Notes: a model not told the origin generated them from the sequence alone. A stretch of 64,000 nt of DNA from Rhodocyclaceae bacterium (GCA_023230455.1 JALNXH010000005.1:1-64000), one strand, 5' to 3'; shown: positions 1 to 9,582, numbered from the stretch's first letter. A program made the numbers and translations.

Positions 1-51
1 CCATAGCGTGTCGCTCAGTCGCCAGTTGTCTTCTTTCGTCGCCAGTCCCAT
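1..51 (-). CDS. Transposase, IS5-like, N-terminal fragment (runs off the window)
   Basis: Only 17 residues are visible, starting at an ATG at 51 preceded by a purine-rich ribosome-binding site (AGGGAG). The beginning, MGLATKEDNWRLSDTLW, matches my memory of IS5-family DDE transposases whose N-terminus contains a D-W-R-x-x-D-x-L-W pattern. The catalytic domain lies outside the window, so the family call rests on these few residues and on the disrupted gene beside it. Confidence 0.45.
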   Translation of the reverse strand, partial: MGLATKEDNWRLSDTLW

Positions 52-118
52 CGTCGTCTCCCTTCAGGATCGTGATGGAAGCTTTATCGGCAGAAATGCC
101 ATCTACTGAAATACGTTC
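1..118 (-). mobile_element. Left part of an IS5-type insertion sequence, cut by the window edge
   Basis: Bases 1-118 appear to be the transposase-proximal end of an insertion sequence. The evidence is the transposase-like N-terminus beginning at 51 and the abrupt loss of BrnT similarity near base 118-124. I cannot see the other end or a target duplication, so the exact boundary is inferred from where the brnT reading frame stops looking like its family. Confidence 0.45.
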
Positions 119-304
119 TAAGTAGGCGTAGTTGTCACACGCGACTACGAGCACGCGCTGCCTGGGGTACTTCGCCTGATTCGGATGAGCCAAGATGTCC
201 AGCACCCCACTGGCTTCGATTGAGACAACAATGCGCTCAAACGAAATACCCCGCTCTGCTTTGATGGTTTCGTTCTTCTCCGAACTCCAGCGAAATGGCT
301 TCAT
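119..304 (-). pseudogene. brnT: BrnT-like toxin, 3' end replaced by the insertion sequence
   Basis: The frame opens at the ATG at 304 and reads MKPFRWSSEKNETIKAERGI and, further on, KYPRQRVLVVACDNYAYL. This is the pattern of BrnT-family RelE-fold ribonuclease toxins (about 90 residues). After YAYL the normal C-terminal segment (F-L-K-T-I-I-P-S-R-K) is absent, and the frame continues into what looks like insertion-sequence DNA with no stop before the window edge. No BrnA antitoxin is seen. It is best read as a toxin gene truncated after about 62 residues; whether a fusion product is made is unknown. Confidence 0.6.
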
Positions 305-435
305 AAAAACAGTCTACGCCGCTGTGTGCCTTTTGTCACCACATCACGCAGCAGCGATTCCAAAGACGCCCAACGAGGCTGTAGAAAAGTCGGTAAGGGC
401 TACGGCCAATTCCGTTTCCGGGGTCTTGTGACCAT

Positions 436-566
436 TCCCACGAACGGGGGTGGGCTCAACACGAACAGGGCTGTGGGTGCTTCGACAAGCTCAGCATGAC
501 CGAAGGAAATACCCTGAAGGGCACACGTCCCCGTGGGACGAACGGGGTCGGACTCAGCATCAACGG
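436..566. repeat. REP-like palindromic repeat cluster
   Basis: The spacer between the brnT remnant and nifZ carries short inverted units of the type GCTTCGACAAGCTCAGCATG and CACGAACGGG. The same type recurs near 5505-5625, 43500-43692 and 49625-49784. No ORF here looks coding. The cluster lies downstream of nifZ, where such elements often sit. Confidence 0.65.
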
Positions 567-578
567 ATTATTCCGGGT

Positions 579-869
579 TCAAACACCAACGGTCGCCAGG
601 CGTTTTGCCTCCGCTTCGTCCTGCGTCAATTCCTCCAGCAAACATCCCACCGGCGGGCCGAGTGCGCCGCCGTCGCTTTCGAAGCGGACGAGATAGATTT
701 CCTCTTCCGGTGCCGCTTCGGCGTGGCCGATGGTGACGACCATGCCGCGCGTGCCGGGTGCGGCGAGGAGGGCGTCGTCCGGCAGGTCGGGGATGCAGCC
801 GTCGTTGTAGAGGGCTTCGCGGGCGAAGACCAGATCGCCTTGTTCGATGCGTGCGGCGGGTGCGTTCAT
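579..869 (-). CDS. nifZ: NifZ-family nitrogen fixation protein
   Basis: 96 residues. The ATG at 869 is preceded by AGGAG six bases upstream; TTG and GTG codons just before it are less likely starts. The segment with G-D-L-V-F and Y-N-D-G-C-I-P-D, then a hydrophobic strand and Y-L-V-R-F-E, is the NifZ-domain pattern, a small beta protein linked to P-cluster maturation of the MoFe protein. It is the last gene of nifL-nifA-nifZ, 27 bases after nifA, so it should be co-expressed with the regulators. In many diazotrophs nifZ lies with structural or cofactor genes instead; a second copy elsewhere is possible. Confidence 0.8.
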   Translation of the reverse strand: MNAPAARIEQGDLVFAREALYNDGCIPDLPDDALLAAPGTRGMVVTIGHAEAAPEEEIYLVRFESDGGALGPPVGCLLEELTQDEAEAKRLATVGV

Positions 870-896
870 CACCAACTCCTGTTGCGGTGCGCGGCG

Positions 897-2450
<1,554 letters not shown>

Positions 2451-2459
2451 GGGCGGGCC

Positions 2460-4007
2460 TCAGCGCGAAACCGGCAGCACGACGCGGACGCGGCAGCCGC
2501 GGCTGACGTCGGGGTCGATGGAGATGGTGCCGCCGTGGTCCACGGCCGCCTGCTGGGCGATGGCGAGGCCGGTGCCCATGTGCCGGCCCTGGCCCTGGCG
2601 GGTGGTGAAAAAGGGCTCGAACACCTTCAACTGCAATGCGGACGGAATGCCGGGGCCGCTGTCCTCGATCAGTACCTCGATGTTGCCGAGCAGGGCGCGG
2701 GTGGTCACCGTCAGTTCGCGCTCGCGCCAGCCGCGCAGGCTCATGGCGTCGATGGCGTTGTCGATCAGCGATTTGAACAGTGCCAGCAGGGCGCGCGGGT
2801 AGCCGCGCACGGCCGGCAGCACGGCCTGCGGTGTCCACGCCACGCTGATGCCTTCGGCCAGCAGCCGCGGTGTCGCCAGGTCGAGCACGCTGCGCACCAG
2901 TTCGTTGACGTTGGCGGCAGTGGCGGCTTCGACCTGTTGCGGCGGAATCATCGCGCGCAGCTTTTCCAGTGCCGCGCTGCCGCTCTGCACCGCTTCGGCC
3001 AGCGCCGCCGCCATCGGGTCGCCGGCGCTGCGGCGGGAGAGCATGCCGACCGCCGAGGCGATCATGTTGAGCGGGCCTTCGAGCTGGAACACGGCGGCGG
3101 AGAGGCTTTCGCGCAGCGCGTTGATGCGTTCCTCGTCGGCCATCATGGCTTGCAGCGTGGCCATCCGCGCCTTCTCCTGCTGCAGGCGCAGGCGCGTGGT
3201 TTCCGTGGCCACCAGCAGCAGATAGGCGCGCCCCGCGCCGGCAAAGAAGGCGTCGGCGCGGTCGTCGTCCTCCTTCACCCAGACGCCGGAGCAGGAGAAC
3301 CAGCGCGGCGCTTCGGCGGCGCGGCCCTCGATCCGTACCTCGCGGTCGAGGAAGGCGTAGCCCTCGCGCGGCGCGCCTTCGCTGCTGTTTTCGGCGCGTA
3401 CCGACGCCAGCAGCAGGGCGGCCGGTTCGGCCATGTCGAGGTCGGCCATCAGCGCCTTGTAGGCGTGGTTGTCGAGTACCACCTTGTCGTCGGCGTCGAG
3501 CAGCGCCAGCACCATCGGCGCGCCGTCCACCACCGATTCGATCAGTGCCTTCTGGTTGCGCACCTGGCATTCGAGGCGATGCATCTCGGTCACGTCGCGG
3601 TGCATGCCGAGGTAATTGACCACGCTGCCGGAGGCATCCACCACCGGGGTGATGGTCAGTTCGGCCAGGTACTTGCGGCCGTCCTTGCGTCGATTCACCA
3701 GCCGTCCGCTCCATGGTTTGCCGCGCGAGATGTGTTGCCACAGTTCGCGATACACCGCGGGCGGCGTGGTCTGGTTGGAGAGGATCGATTCGTTGTGTCC
3801 CAGCGCTTCCGCCGCCGTATAGCCGGTCACTCGCGAGAAGGTGGGATTGACGTAGACGATGTTGGCGTGCGGATCGGTGATCGAGATCGCCAGTTCCGCC
3901 TGGCTCACCGCCTGCTCGAACACCGACCCGGCCAGACCGCCGCGGCCGCCGCTGCAGGCGGCCGGAATCGAATGCAGATCCCCTGCGGTGGACGGCTTTT
4001 TCTTCAT
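2460..4007 (-). CDS. nifL: NifL, redox/nitrogen-responsive anti-activator of NifA
   Basis: 515 residues from the ATG at 4007, which has GGAG upstream. A longer frame from 4061 would overlap the promoter and is rejected. A PAS domain sits at about 25-140 (SITDPHANIVYVNPTFSRVT, W-S-G-R-L, N-R-R-K-D-G), the region that binds FAD in characterised NifL. A second PAS-like region and a GHKL ATP-binding domain follow, with N-box NAIDAM, DSGPGI and GTGLAI. The usual H-box position reads QLEGPLNMI with no phosphorylatable His, matching NifL rather than a true kinase. It senses oxygen and fixed nitrogen (through GlnK) and inhibits NifA by direct contact. Confidence 0.93.
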   Translation of the reverse strand: MKKKPSTAGDLHSIPAACSGGRGGLAGSVFEQAVSQAELAISITDPHANIVYVNPTFSRVTGYTAAEALGHNESILSNQTTPPAVYRELWQHISRGKPWSGRLVNRRKDGRKYLAELTITPVVDASGSVVNYLGMHRDVTEMHRLECQVRNQKALIESVVDGAPMVLALLDADDKVVLDNHAYKALMADLDMAEPAALLLASVRAENSSEGAPREGYAFLDREVRIEGRAAEAPRWFSCSGVWVKEDDDRADAFFAGAGRAYLLLVATETTRLRLQQEKARMATLQAMMADEERINALRESLSAAVFQLEGPLNMIASAVGMLSRRSAGDPMAAALAEAVQSGSAALEKLRAMIPPQQVEAATAANVNELVRSVLDLATPRLLAEGISVAWTPQAVLPAVRGYPRALLALFKSLIDNAIDAMSLRGWRERELTVTTRALLGNIEVLIEDSGPGIPSALQLKVFEPFFTTRQGQGRHMGTGLAIAQQAAVDHGGTISIDPDVSRGCRVRVVLPVSR

Positions 4008-4043
4008 GGCGGCGGCTCCGGATAGACGTGGTTGACGCCTTCT

Positions 4044-4060
4044 AAGCAGAATCGATGCCA
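4044..4060 (-). promoter_or_regulatory. Sigma-54 promoter of nifLAZ
   Basis: On the minus strand the sequence reads TGGCAT-CGATT-CTGCTT. It has the invariant GG at -24 and GC at -12 with exact sigma-54 spacing. The predicted start near 4033 gives a leader of about 27 bases before nifL. Confidence 0.75.
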
Positions 4061-4063
4061 CTT

Positions 4064-4079
4064 TGTCGGATAGGCGACA
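4064..4079. promoter_or_regulatory. NifA upstream activator site (TGT-N10-ACA)
   Basis: An exact TGT-CGGATAGGCG-ACA. It lies 159 bases upstream of the rnf -24 element, a normal NifA distance, but almost abuts the nifL -24 element. Confidence 0.7.
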
Positions 4080-4121
4080 AAACGCTCGGACGCAAAAATC
4101 GCCTCCCGCCGTTGTGCGCTT

Positions 4122-4137
4122 TGTCGGACTTGCTACA
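4122..4137. promoter_or_regulatory. NifA upstream activator site (TGT-N10-ACA)
   Basis: An exact TGT-CGGACTTGCT-ACA. It lies 101 bases upstream of the rnf -24 element and 62 bases upstream of the nifL -24 element, so one site could serve both promoters. Confidence 0.75.
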
Positions 4138-4237
4138 GCGCTTTGTCGCCCGCTCCGGTGGGGCGCGGCGCAGCGAATCCCGCGGCCATGCGCCGTTCTG
4201 GCGAATCGCGGCGGTGCGATGACCCTATTCGGTGCAA

Positions 4238-4253
4238 TGGCATGGATCGTGCA
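4238..4253 (+). promoter_or_regulatory. Sigma-54 promoter of the rnf operon
   Basis: TGGCAT-GGATC-GTGCA matches the -24/-12 consensus with exact spacing. The predicted start near 4265 leaves a leader of about 40 bases before rnfA. Confidence 0.78.
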
Positions 4254-4303
4254 GAAGGAGGGTGCCTGTTCGACACACCGGACACACCGAATTGAGCGCC
4301 GCC

Positions 4304-4885
4304 ATGAGCACCTACCTCCTGATGCTGGTTTCCACCGCCCTCGTGAATAACGTGGTGCTGGTGAAATTCCTCGGCCTCTGTCCGTTCATGGGCGTCTCGA
4401 AACAGATGGATAGCGCCATCGGCATGGGCCTCGCCACCACCTTTGTCATCACCCTCGCCACCGCCGCCTGCTGGATGCTCGAACACTGGGTGCTGGTGCC
4501 GTTCGACATCGTCTATCTGCGCATCCTCAGCTACATCCTGGTGATCGCCGCCACCGTGCAGTTCGTCGAGATGGTGGTGAAGAAATCTGCCCCCGGCCTC
4601 TACCAGACCCTCGGCATCTACCTGCCGCTGATCACCACCAACTGCGCGGTGCTCGGCCTGCCGCTGCTTAACGCCCAGGAGCACAGCCCCTTCGTCTACA
4701 GCCTGCTGTTCGGCTTCGGTTCCTCGATCGGTTTTACGCTGGTGCTGGCGATGTTCGCCGGCATCCGCGAACGGATTGCCTTGTCGCGGGTGCCCGCCGC
4801 CTTCGCCGGGGCGCCGATCGCCTTTGTCACGGCCGGCCTGTTGGCGCTGGCTTTCATGGGTTTTTCCGGTCTGCCGACCAAGTGA
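4304..4885 (+). CDS. rnfA: RnfA, membrane subunit of the Rnf electron transport complex
   Basis: 193 residues starting MSTYLLMLVSTALVNNVVLV. The frame upstream of 4304 covers the promoter and is not coding. It has six predicted membrane segments and the conserved pattern LVKFLGLCPFMGVSK, where the cysteine helps bind the membrane [2Fe-2S] cluster shared with RnfE. The RnfA/RnfE/NqrD/NqrE family is usually about 190-200 residues, so it is full length. It is the first gene of rnfABCDGEH; its position next to nifLA points to the nitrogen-fixation Rnf that reduces ferredoxin or flavodoxin for nitrogenase. Confidence 0.95.
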   Translation: MSTYLLMLVSTALVNNVVLVKFLGLCPFMGVSKQMDSAIGMGLATTFVITLATAACWMLEHWVLVPFDIVYLRILSYILVIAATVQFVEMVVKKSAPGLYQTLGIYLPLITTNCAVLGLPLLNAQEHSPFVYSLLFGFGSSIGFTLVLAMFAGIRERIALSRVPAAFAGAPIAFVTAGLLALAFMGFSGLPTK

Positions 4886-4951
4886 GGGGAATGAAATGCA
4901 AAAGACAAACGCATTTGACACAGAGATTGGGTTTGTTTTTGGAGAGCCATC

Positions 4952-5479
4952 ATGATTGCCGCGATTCTGAGTCTCACCCTGCTTGGTACGCTGCTTGGCT
5001 TTGGCCTCGGCTTTGCCGACCGGATATTCAAGGTCGAATCGAATCCGTTGATCGACGAAGTCGCCGCCCTGATGCCCGGGTCCAACTGCGGCCAGTGCGG
5101 TTTTCCCGGCTGTTCCGGGGCCGCCGTGGCGCTGGTCGAGGGCCGTGCGGCGGCGGCGGTGTGCCCGCCGGGCGGCAAGGCACTGGCTTCGGCGCTGGCA
5201 GCCAAGCTCAGTCTGGAGCTCGACTTGTCCAAGGTCGCCGACCGGGGCCCGCAGATTGCCAGCGTCGCCGAGGATATCTGCATCGGCTGCTGCCGCTGCA
5301 TCAAGGTCTGCCCCACCGACGCCATCCTCGGCGCGGCGAAACAGATCCACAACGTGATCCGCGAAGCCTGCACCGGCTGCGGCAATTGCGTTGAGCGTTG
5401 CCCGACCGAGGCAATGACACTACAGCCGATTCCGTTGACCGTGCAGCATTGGGTCTGGCCGAAGCCGGCATTGGCGTGA
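4952..5479 (+). CDS. rnfB: RnfB, iron-sulfur subunit of the Rnf complex
   Basis: 175 residues. An N-terminal membrane helix (about 1-25) is followed by the Fe-S domain motif CGQCGFPGCSG with a later Cys. Two ferredoxin-type [4Fe-4S] motifs follow: CIGCCRCIKVCP and CTGCGNCVERCP. RnfB is the subunit thought to exchange electrons with soluble ferredoxin on the cytoplasmic side. It is short compared with acetogen RnfB, as is usual in proteobacteria. It starts 66 bases after rnfA; a repeat-filled gap of 184 bases separates it from rnfC. Confidence 0.95.
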   Translation: MIAAILSLTLLGTLLGFGLGFADRIFKVESNPLIDEVAALMPGSNCGQCGFPGCSGAAVALVEGRAAAAVCPPGGKALASALAAKLSLELDLSKVADRGPQIASVAEDICIGCCRCIKVCPTDAILGAAKQIHNVIREACTGCGNCVERCPTEAMTLQPIPLTVQHWVWPKPALA

Positions 5480-5504
5480 GGATTTTCATGAGCACAAAGC
5501 CATC

Positions 5505-5625
5505 ACGACCGTTCCTCCTGAGCGTAGGTAGCGGAGCGACCGGAGTCGCCGGAGGTGCAACGCGCAAGGCGTCCGAAGCCGCGAGTTCGCGGTGCTTCGA
5601 CAGGTTCAGCATGACCGGCGTTATG
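5505..5625. repeat. REP-like palindromic repeat inside the rnf operon
   Basis: The rnfB-rnfC spacer holds GTGCTTCGACAGGTTCAGCA and other palindromic units, including CGGAGTCGCCGGAG. They are the same kind as at 436-566. It is the only long gap in an otherwise tightly packed operon, so it looks like a later insertion. Confidence 0.65.
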
Positions 5626-5663
5626 GAGGCGCGAACGCCGATCGCGATGGCAAGGAGCACTCA

Positions 5664-7169
5664 ATGGGTTTGATGGAGCGCTTGTTCAAGACCCCCGCCT
5701 GGGGCGTCCATCCCGACGACCGCAAGCAGCCGGCCGCTGCGGTGCCGCTGCGCGTGCTGCCGATGCCGGAGCGGCTCTATATCCCCCTGCTGCAGCACGT
5801 CGGCGCGCCAGCGCGGCCGGTGGTGCTGGTCGGGCAGCCGGTGCTGAAGGGCCAGTTGATCGCCGAGCCGGGCGGCAACATTTCGGCGCCGATCCACGCG
5901 CCGACATCGGGGACCGTGATCGCCATCGGCGATCTGACCGCGCCGCATCCGTCGGGTCTTACGCTGCCGGCGATCACGATTGCCGCCGACGGCGCGGACC
6001 GGTGGGCCGAACTGCACGGCTGCGACGATCCGTTCGCGCTGGCGCCGGAGGAAATCACCCGCCGCACGGCGGCGGCCGGCGTGGTCGGGCTCGGCGGCGC
6101 GACCTTTCCCTCGGCGGTGAAGTTCAGCCTCGGCAAGCGTCTCGACGTCGGCACGCTGATCGTCAACGGCGGCGAATGCGAACCCTATCTGTCCAGCGAC
6201 GACCGCGTCATGCGCGATTTTGCCGACGCAGTGGTGGATGGCGTGCGCATCGTCATGCACGCCATCGGCGCCCGCCAGGCGTTGGTCGGCATCGAGGACA
6301 ACAAGCCGGAGGCCATCGCCGCGATGCGCCGTGCCACCGAGGCGTATGCCGAGGTCAAGGTCTGCCCGGTGCCGGCACGCTACCCGATGGGTTCCGACAA
6401 GCAGTTGATCCAGACCCTTACCGGCCGCGAGGTCCCGGCCGACGCGCGCGCCGCCGAAGTCGGCGTACTGGTGCATAACGTCTCCACCTGCGCCGCGGTA
6501 CATCGCGCCATCCGCAAGGGGATACCGCTGATCGAGCGCATCGTCACGGTCAACGGCGGCGCGGTGAAGAACCCGGGCAATCTCTGGGCGCCGATCGGTA
6601 CGTTGATCGACGATCTGTTGAATTTCTGCGGTGTCGTCGAGGCGCCAGCGCGGCTGATCCTCGGTGGGCCGATGATGGGCACGCCACTGCCGCACGGGCG
6701 CACGCCGATCGTCAAGGGCGCCTCCGGCATCCTCGCCTTCAATGCTGCCGAAGCGGCGGTGCCGGAAGCCGGGCCCTGCATCCGCTGCGGCAGTTGCGCC
6801 AAGGCCTGCCCGATGGGCTTGCTGCCGATGGAAATGGCGGCGCACATCCGCGCGGACAGTTTCAAGGGCGCGGAGCGCTTCGGCCTTGCCGACTGCATCG
6901 CCTGCGGCTGCTGCGCCTACATCTGTCCGGCGCATATTCCGCTGGTGCAGTACTTCAGCCATGCCAAGGGCGAACTCTCGGCGCAAGAGCGGGCCAGCCT
7001 GCGCAACGACGCCACCAAGCGGCTGGTCGAAGCGCGCGCCGCACGCATCGAACGCGAGACGCAGGAAAAAGCCGCCGCCGCCGCACGTCGCAAGGCCGAG
7101 CGTGACCGGGCCAAGGCCGCCGCCGCTGCACTTTCGACCACCGTCACTGCGGAGGAAATCTCATCATGA
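5664..7169 (+). CDS. rnfC: RnfC, NADH- and FMN-binding subunit of the Rnf complex
   Basis: 501 residues. The start at 5664 has AAGGAG upstream; the longer frame reads through the repeat and is rejected. The N-terminal domain contains the Gly-rich nucleotide-binding segment GLGGATFPS and N-G-G-E-C-E-P-Y, as in the 51 kDa subunit of complex I. The C-terminal part has two [4Fe-4S] motifs, CIRCGSCAKACP and CIACGCCAYICP, then an Ala/Lys/Glu-rich coiled tail from about 455. RnfC is the peripheral subunit that takes electrons from NADH. It overlaps rnfD by four bases (ATGA). Confidence 0.95.
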   Translation: MGLMERLFKTPAWGVHPDDRKQPAAAVPLRVLPMPERLYIPLLQHVGAPARPVVLVGQPVLKGQLIAEPGGNISAPIHAPTSGTVIAIGDLTAPHPSGLTLPAITIAADGADRWAELHGCDDPFALAPEEITRRTAAAGVVGLGGATFPSAVKFSLGKRLDVGTLIVNGGECEPYLSSDDRVMRDFADAVVDGVRIVMHAIGARQALVGIEDNKPEAIAAMRRATEAYAEVKVCPVPARYPMGSDKQLIQTLTGREVPADARAAEVGVLVHNVSTCAAVHRAIRKGIPLIERIVTVNGGAVKNPGNLWAPIGTLIDDLLNFCGVVEAPARLILGGPMMGTPLPHGRTPIVKGASGILAFNAAEAAVPEAGPCIRCGSCAKACPMGLLPMEMAAHIRADSFKGAERFGLADCIACGCCAYICPAHIPLVQYFSHAKGELSAQERASLRNDATKRLVEARAARIERETQEKAAAAARRKAERDRAKAAAAALSTTVTAEEISS

Positions 7170-8269
7170 ACGACGCCCCACTGCTCCCACTTGCCGCCGC
7201 GCCGCCGGTCGCCGCACCCCATACCTATGCGGCGCGCAGCGTTTCCACGGTGATGGCCTGGGTCATGGCGGCGCTGACGCCGGCCACCGTCTACGGCTTC
7301 TGGCTCTACGGCTGGCCGGCGCTGTACCTGTGGCTGATCACCATCGGTTGCGCTGTCGGTGGCGAGGCATTCTGCCTGCGCCTGATGGGGCGTCGCCCCG
7401 GCCCGATCCTGCGCGACGGGTCGGCCGTGCTTACCGGTTGGCTGCTCGCCGTGTCGCTGCCGCCCTGGGCGCCCTGGTGGATCGGCGCGTTCGGCGGTGC
7501 TTTCGCTGCGATCTTCGGCAAGCAGGTGTTCGGCGGCCTCGGCCAGAATCCGTTCAATCCGGCGATGGTGGCGCGGGTCGCGCTGCTGATCTCGTTTCCG
7601 GTGGCGATGACCTCCTGGGTCGCGCCGCTGCCGCTCGGCAGTGCCGCGGCGCCCGGCGTGCTGCAGAGCCTGGCGATCACTTTCAAGGGCATCCCGACGG
7701 ATTTCGATGGGGTCGCCAGCGCTTCGCTGTTGGGCTACAGCAAGACCGAAATGACGCGCGGCATCGATCTGCTGCATTCGCTGGCCCATGCCGGCGCGCC
7801 GGGCGTGGCCTGGGGCGGCTTCCGCCCGGGCAGCCTGGGCGAGACGGCCGCGCTGCTGGTCGCCGCGGGCGGTGCGCTGCTGCTCTGGCTGCGCATCATC
7901 AGCTGGCACACGCCGGCGGCGATGCTGGCCGGGATCGCGCTGCCGGCCGCCATCGGGCATGCACTGAATCCAGGGCAGTACCTCGATGCGACCACCCACC
8001 TGCTGGCCGGCGGCGCGTTGCTGGGCGCGTTCTTCATCGCCACCGACTACGTCACCTCGCCGAACACGCCGGCCGGCCAACTGATCTTCGGATTCGGCGT
8101 CGGCTTGCTGACCTGGGTCATTCGTACCTGGGGCGGCTATCCGGAGGGCGTGGCGTTTGCGGTGATGCTGATGAACGTGATGACGCCGGTGATCGATCGT
8201 TACGTCAAGCCGCGCGCCTTCGGCCGCGACCGTCGCGGCCGGCCGATCGCGGCGCGGAGGGTGAATTGA
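7166..8269 (+). CDS. rnfD: RnfD, flavin-carrying membrane subunit of the Rnf complex
   Basis: 367 residues with about ten membrane segments. Typical RnfD/NqrB blocks are G-Q-N-P-F-N-P-A-M near 130 and F-F-I-A-T-D-Y-V-T-S-P near 290. The protein normally carries FMN covalently on a Thr in a D-G-x-x-x-A-T-P-L stretch. The matching stretch here reads DGVASASLLGYSKTE, so the acceptor would be Ser (see findings). It overlaps rnfC by four bases and is followed after one base by rnfG. Confidence 0.93.
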   Translation: MNDAPLLPLAAAPPVAAPHTYAARSVSTVMAWVMAALTPATVYGFWLYGWPALYLWLITIGCAVGGEAFCLRLMGRRPGPILRDGSAVLTGWLLAVSLPPWAPWWIGAFGGAFAAIFGKQVFGGLGQNPFNPAMVARVALLISFPVAMTSWVAPLPLGSAAAPGVLQSLAITFKGIPTDFDGVASASLLGYSKTEMTRGIDLLHSLAHAGAPGVAWGGFRPGSLGETAALLVAAGGALLLWLRIISWHTPAAMLAGIALPAAIGHALNPGQYLDATTHLLAGGALLGAFFIATDYVTSPNTPAGQLIFGFGVGLLTWVIRTWGGYPEGVAFAVMLMNVMTPVIDRYVKPRAFGRDRRGRPIAARRVN

Positions 8270-8270
8270 A

Positions 8271-8894
8271 ATGACGCTTCTCGAACTGCGCGAGAAAATC
8301 GGCTACCACGCTTTGCTGCTGGGTGCCGTGGCATTGGCTGCGAGCGTCACGTTGGCCGGCGTCGATGGCAAAACGCGTAGCGGTATTGCCGCCGCTGAAC
8401 AGCGCGACCTCCAGCAGTCGCTTGCCCAGGTGCTGCCCGAAGGTTTTGCCGACAACGATCTGCTCAAGGATAAGGTGAACCTCAAGCGCGCCGACGGCAG
8501 CGCCGTGGCTGTTTTTCGCGCCCGGCTCAAGGGCGAGGCGAAGGGTGCCGTCTTCCAGATGTCCGCCCGCGGCTATGCCGACGAAGTGGTGGTGTTGATC
8601 GGTGTCGATGTCGGCGGCCGCATTCTCGGTGTGCGCGTCCTCAAGCACAAGGAAACGCCGGGGCTCGGCGACAAGATCGAAATCGCCAAAGGCAATTGGA
8701 TCAGGAGCTTCGAGGGCCGGTCGCTGGGCGATCCGACCGCGGCCCGGTTCGGCGTCAAGAAGGATGGCGGCGTGTTCGACCAGTTCGCCGGCGCCACCAT
8801 CACTCCGCGCGCGGTGGTCAAGGCGGTGCGCGAAGGTCTGCAATTTTTCGTTGCCAACCAGCCAGCAATTTTCGCCGTTCCGGGCAAGGAGTGA
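8271..8894 (+). CDS. rnfG: RnfG, periplasmic flavoprotein subunit of the Rnf complex
   Basis: 207 residues. One N-terminal membrane helix (about 13-32) is followed by a periplasmic FMN-binding domain. The flavinylation motif is FAGATITPRAV near the C-terminus, with the expected Thr. ETPGLGDKIE is the usual conserved block upstream. Length is normal for the family. An ApbE flavin transferase would be needed and is not in this window. It lies between rnfD and rnfE with minimal spacing, so it is part of the operon. Confidence 0.95.
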   Translation: MTLLELREKIGYHALLLGAVALAASVTLAGVDGKTRSGIAAAEQRDLQQSLAQVLPEGFADNDLLKDKVNLKRADGSAVAVFRARLKGEAKGAVFQMSARGYADEVVVLIGVDVGGRILGVRVLKHKETPGLGDKIEIAKGNWIRSFEGRSLGDPTAARFGVKKDGGVFDQFAGATITPRAVVKAVREGLQFFVANQPAIFAVPGKE

Positions 8895-8897
8895 ACC

Positions 8898-9572
8898 ATG
8901 GCCAGCTACAAGGAAATCGCCGAACAGGGACTGTGGACGCAGAACGTGGTGTTCTCCCAGTTGCTCGGTCTGTGTCCGACCCTCGCCGTCACCACCAGCG
9001 GCACCAATGGCCTCGGCATGGGGCTGGCTACCACCGCGGTGCTCGCCGTGTCGGGGATGATCGTCTCCAGTCTGCGGCAGTGGATCAGCCCGCAGGTGCG
9101 CATCCCGGTGTTCATCGTGCTGATCGCCGCGCTGGTGACATTGGTGGACATGGGCCTCAACGCCTATCTGCACGACCTCTACAAAGTGCTGGGGATGTAT
9201 ATCGCGCTGATCGTCGCCAACTGTTCGGTGCTCGGCCGGGCCGAAGCGTTCGCCGCCCGTGAGCCGGTATTCGCCTCCGGCCTCGACGGCCTCTCCATGG
9301 GACTCGGCTTCACTTTTGCGCTGACGCTGATCGGCCTGATCCGCGAGTTGCTCGGTGCAGGAACGCTGTTTTCGCAAGCCAGCCTGCTGCTGGGACCGTC
9401 GTTCAAGTTCCTCGAAACCACGGTGGTGGCGGACTACGGCGGCTTCCTGCTGATGATCCTGCCGCCCGGCGGCTTTCTCGTCCTCGGCTGCCTGCTCGCC
9501 GCGAAGCGCCTGTACGAAGCGCGCCGCGCCGTGGCGGCAGGGCCGCTGTCCCCATCCGCACAACCGGCCTGA
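8898..9572 (+). CDS. rnfE: RnfE, membrane subunit of the Rnf complex
   Basis: 224 residues with about six membrane segments. It is homologous to RnfA, with the related block VVFSQLLGLCPTLAVT carrying the cluster cysteine, and V-A-N-C-S-V-L-G-R-A-E-A-F-A around 110-125 with the second cysteine. RnfA and RnfE pack in opposite orientation and hold one [2Fe-2S] cluster between them. It starts three bases after rnfG. The Ala-rich C-terminal tail is not conserved. Confidence 0.95.
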   Translation: MASYKEIAEQGLWTQNVVFSQLLGLCPTLAVTTSGTNGLGMGLATTAVLAVSGMIVSSLRQWISPQVRIPVFIVLIAALVTLVDMGLNAYLHDLYKVLGMYIALIVANCSVLGRAEAFAAREPVFASGLDGLSMGLGFTFALTLIGLIRELLGAGTLFSQASLLLGPSFKFLETTVVADYGGFLLMILPPGGFLVLGCLLAAKRLYEARRAVAAGPLSPSAQPA

Positions 9573-9582
9573 GGGTTCGATC

